A stretch of 64,000 nucleotides of DNA, from positions 2,166,001 to 2,230,000 of the forward strand of contig CP071032.1 in NCBI GenBank assembly GCA_017134815.1, read 5' to 3'. The stretch's first letter is position 1. Each line of letters opens with the position of its first letter. Shown here one piece after another: positions 62,162-64,000 of the stretch. This stretch comes from Lentisphaerota bacterium. Its GTDB lineage: Bacteria; Verrucomicrobiota; Lentisphaeria; Victivallales; Victivallaceae. The notes under the pieces were generated by a model. It ran no database searches, had not been told where the DNA came from, and saw only the letters and a list, made by a program, of their open reading frames with translations. A program made the position numbers and the translations under genes.

Positions 62162-64000
62162 TTAATTATCCATCACCCACTGGTTAAAGAAATATTTATT
62201 TTTATCACCGGCGTTTTTCAGTTTTTCTTCAGTATTCTTTACCTGAGAAACTACAGTTTTCCCAACAGTTGATTCAGGATAGGAAGATTCTGCTTTACAG
62301 ACCAGTACCAGCTGTGAGCGTTTTGTTGATTCACTTTCAGTTGAAAACAGGTAGCCCAGGACTGGAAGCTTTGAAAGCAGCGGCAACCCGGTAGTGCTGC
62401 GCACAACTTCACGTTTTCGGAGTCCACCTATCACAAAGCCGTTATCATTGTGCCCGATGTGTACTTTAGTTTTAATGCGGCTGTCTTTGGACAGGCGAGG
62501 TGTCCCGTCCGAAGACCAGCCGATAAGGCTGACATCTGTCATGTCTATGTCCAGTACCGTAGCTCGCATATTAACTACCGGGGTTATGGAAATATTGAAC
62601 CCGTAGCTGCCTGGTTTGAGCCCGAACTGAGTGTTGCGCTGGCTCGTTTCCGTCTGGGCCGGATCAACAGTTACCCACTCGGTCTGCCCGTTTTTATCGG
62701 TTACTGGTTTCTGCAGTTTAAAGCCGAAAACCGTAACATCAGTACCGTAGTCTCTGCCGTTACCGTCAATAAAGGTATTGCCTTTTACTGACATCATATA
62801 ACTGGTTGTTCCGGGGTTGCCAGTGTCAATTTCCATAACGGCCAGGTTGCAGCTGTTGCTGGTTTTCATCGCGATTCTGGTTCCATCGCTTTTATAGGCG
62901 TACAATCTGTAATCGACGTTTGTATTGTCAAATGAAGTTCCATTGGTAAATGAGCCGGATTCATTGTAAACCGCCTCTTTTACCCCGGAGCCGGCCTGTT
63001 TATCCAAACGTTCTACATTAAATATCCCGGACTGTTTAGTGATATTTCCGGTCTGCCGGTTCCTGATTAAAATACTGCCTTGTGTCAATATCTCAGCTTT
63101 GCCTTTTGAGGCCAGAAAGTCCAGGTAGCGGCTGTTCCATTTTGGGTTGAAATTGATAAATTTGGTATTGCCGGAACCGGTTTTTGCCAGCCCGGAACCG
63201 AAGGTGCCGCCCCAGTTGCTGCGATAACGCATTCCGGTACTGAAAAGATCAGCGCCATCGTTATTTTTCCACGCCAGAAAATCTGCCCCGATATCTGAGT
63301 CGTTCTCGGCAAAAAGTTCATATACTTTATAAGTGAGTTTTACTTCAGGCAGCGGCACATCATACTGCCGCATCATTTTACGGATGTTTTTTATTGTGTA
63401 CAGAGGGGTATAAAAGAACAGGCTGTTCAAGCCTTCGTCCACATTGACTTTGTCTTTACCGTATTGCAGTTCGAGCTCTTCCGGGTTTGAACTTGTATTT
63501 GCACCTACGTTGGTAATCATTGTCTTGAGTTCGGCGGCAGAACGGTACATCGGCCAGTACATATAGCGCTCAGAGCCTGAAGACGCCGTTATTTTCGGCT
63601 GGTCAAGGGTTTTCACCAGGGTATCAAGCCCAACCCCGTTTACGGTATCGGTAAACCGGTAATCTTCAGCGGAAATAATCAGAAATTTGTCTCCGTTATT
63701 ATATTCAATACCCGCAACGAACGTATCATTATCAGCAACTTTTCTTGCTTCGACAGCAGACAGCAGGTAATCGCGCAGCGTATACGGGTTAGCATACTTC
63801 AGTTTGTAAACCTTTGTGATGACGAATGGATCGGCGTTGTCTCGAATAAAATTAACCCGCCCGGTGTTCTTGTCAATATCCACGTTCAGCCTGGCCATTA
63901 CCATTGTGTTTAAATATGGCCGCGAGGAACTGGTATTCTGCCCGCGTGGAATCCCTCCGGTAGTCAGGGCATTGCGGTCAAAAACCTCCGGTACCTGAGA
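62162..64000 (-). CDS. Secretin-like outer-membrane protein (paralog B, 5' end outside window)
   Basis: The minus-strand frame is open to the window edge, and the edge residues (SQVPEVFDRNALTTGGIPRG) align with residues 26 onward of paralog A, so only the signal peptide and first residues are missing. About 612 residues are visible. The C-terminal signature is FVIGGLRKREVVRSTTGLPL followed by LSKLPVLGYLFSTE. Protein identity with paralog A is very high while synonymous positions differ, which indicates an old tandem duplication under constraint. Small insertions and changes cluster in the region PAQTETSQRN. It has its own terminator. Confidence 0.78.
   Translation of the reverse strand, partial: SQVPEVFDRNALTTGGIPRGQNTSSSRPYLNTMVMARLNVDIDKNTGRVNFIRDNADPFVITKVYKLKYANPYTLRDYLLSAVEARKVADNDTFVAGIEYNNGDKFLIISAEDYRFTDTVNGVGLDTLVKTLDQPKITASSGSERYMYWPMYRSAAELKTMITNVGANTSSNPEELELQYGKDKVNVDEGLNSLFFYTPLYTIKNIRKMMRQYDVPLPEVKLTYKVYELFAENDSDIGADFLAWKNNDGADLFSTGMRYRSNWGGTFGSGLAKTGSGNTKFINFNPKWNSRYLDFLASKGKAEILTQGSILIRNRQTGNITKQSGIFNVERLDKQAGSGVKEAVYNESGSFTNGTSFDNTNVDYRLYAYKSDGTRIAMKTSNSCNLAVMEIDTGNPGTTSYMMSVKGNTFIDGNGRDYGTDVTVFGFKLQKPVTDKNGQTEWVTVDPAQTETSQRNTQFGLKPGSYGFNISITPVVNMRATVLDIDMTDVSLIGWSSDGTPRLSKDSRIKTKVHIGHNDNGFVIGGLRKREVVRSTTGLPLLSKLPVLGYLFSTESESTKRSQLVLVCKAESSYPESTVGKTVVSQVKNTEEKLKNAGDKNKYFFNQWVMDN

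Overview
The window reads as chromosome of an anaerobic, Gram-negative-type bacterium of the PVC group, most likely Lentisphaerota (Victivallis-like). This is an inference. It rests on a prepilin-type N-terminus fused to a LamG-like domain, secretin-like paralogs of the kind found with PVC pili, GH78/GH5-type glycosidases, lipoproteins with lipoboxes and LPS-type glycosyltransferases. Anaerobic life is suggested by a complete oxygen-detoxification set: rubrerythrin, superoxide reductase, ferritin, flavodiiron protein, rubredoxin and a rubredoxin-reductase-like flavoprotein. There is no phage, IS element or CRISPR array. Coding density is high except at about 41.5-44.6 kb.

Layout. 0-8.5 kb: a truncated unknown protein, a kinase-fold protein lacking catalytic residues, a radical SAM/MnmC-type fusion probably acting on the tRNA wobble base, a flavoprotein reductase, an SLT-like exported protein and a DUF362 ferredoxin. 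8.9-15.7 kb: a GT9-GT8 pair, an alanine/glycine symporter, an M48 lipoprotein protease and a DtxR/MntR regulator. 16-22.4 kb: a GH78-like enzyme, DinB, and an AGE-family epimerase overlapping a LacI-type regulator, with a promoter and palindromic operator candidate in front. 22.4-29.4 kb: a 2[4Fe-4S] ferredoxin, housekeeping enolase, a LamG pseudopilin, AcpS, RsmE, an M32 carboxypeptidase and a CPBP protease. 29.6-33.2 kb: the redox cluster perR-rbr-dfx-ftn-fprA-rd on the minus strand, with a perfect 7-1-7 Per/Fur-type box in front of perR.

33.5-41.5 kb: a PHP-like protein, a cysteine-desulfidase-family protein, then a second enolase under a fluoride riboswitch with a visible terminator switch, a two-CxxC-module protein, a GH5-like enzyme and tRNA-Arg(CCG). 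41.5-50.2 kb: a gene-poor stretch with two exported unknown proteins, a DAACS symporter fused to a solute-binding domain, a lipoprotein, and the cadC-cadA metal-efflux operon with an SmtB/CadC-type operator. 50.2-57 kb: a Na/Pi transporter with an Ig-like lipoprotein N-terminus, a nitroreductase, an unknown protein overlapping it, a hexose-6-phosphate mutarotase and galactokinase. 57-64 kb: minus-strand surface genes, namely a protein with an internal duplication and three secretin-like proteins. Two of these are close paralogs; the last is cut by the window edge.

The most notable points are the fluoride riboswitch controlling a second, catalytically intact enolase; the radical SAM-MnmC fusion, which links two tRNA modification steps in one chain; the predicted pseudokinase; and the two unusual transporter fusions. 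All functional calls come from reading motifs; no database search was run.
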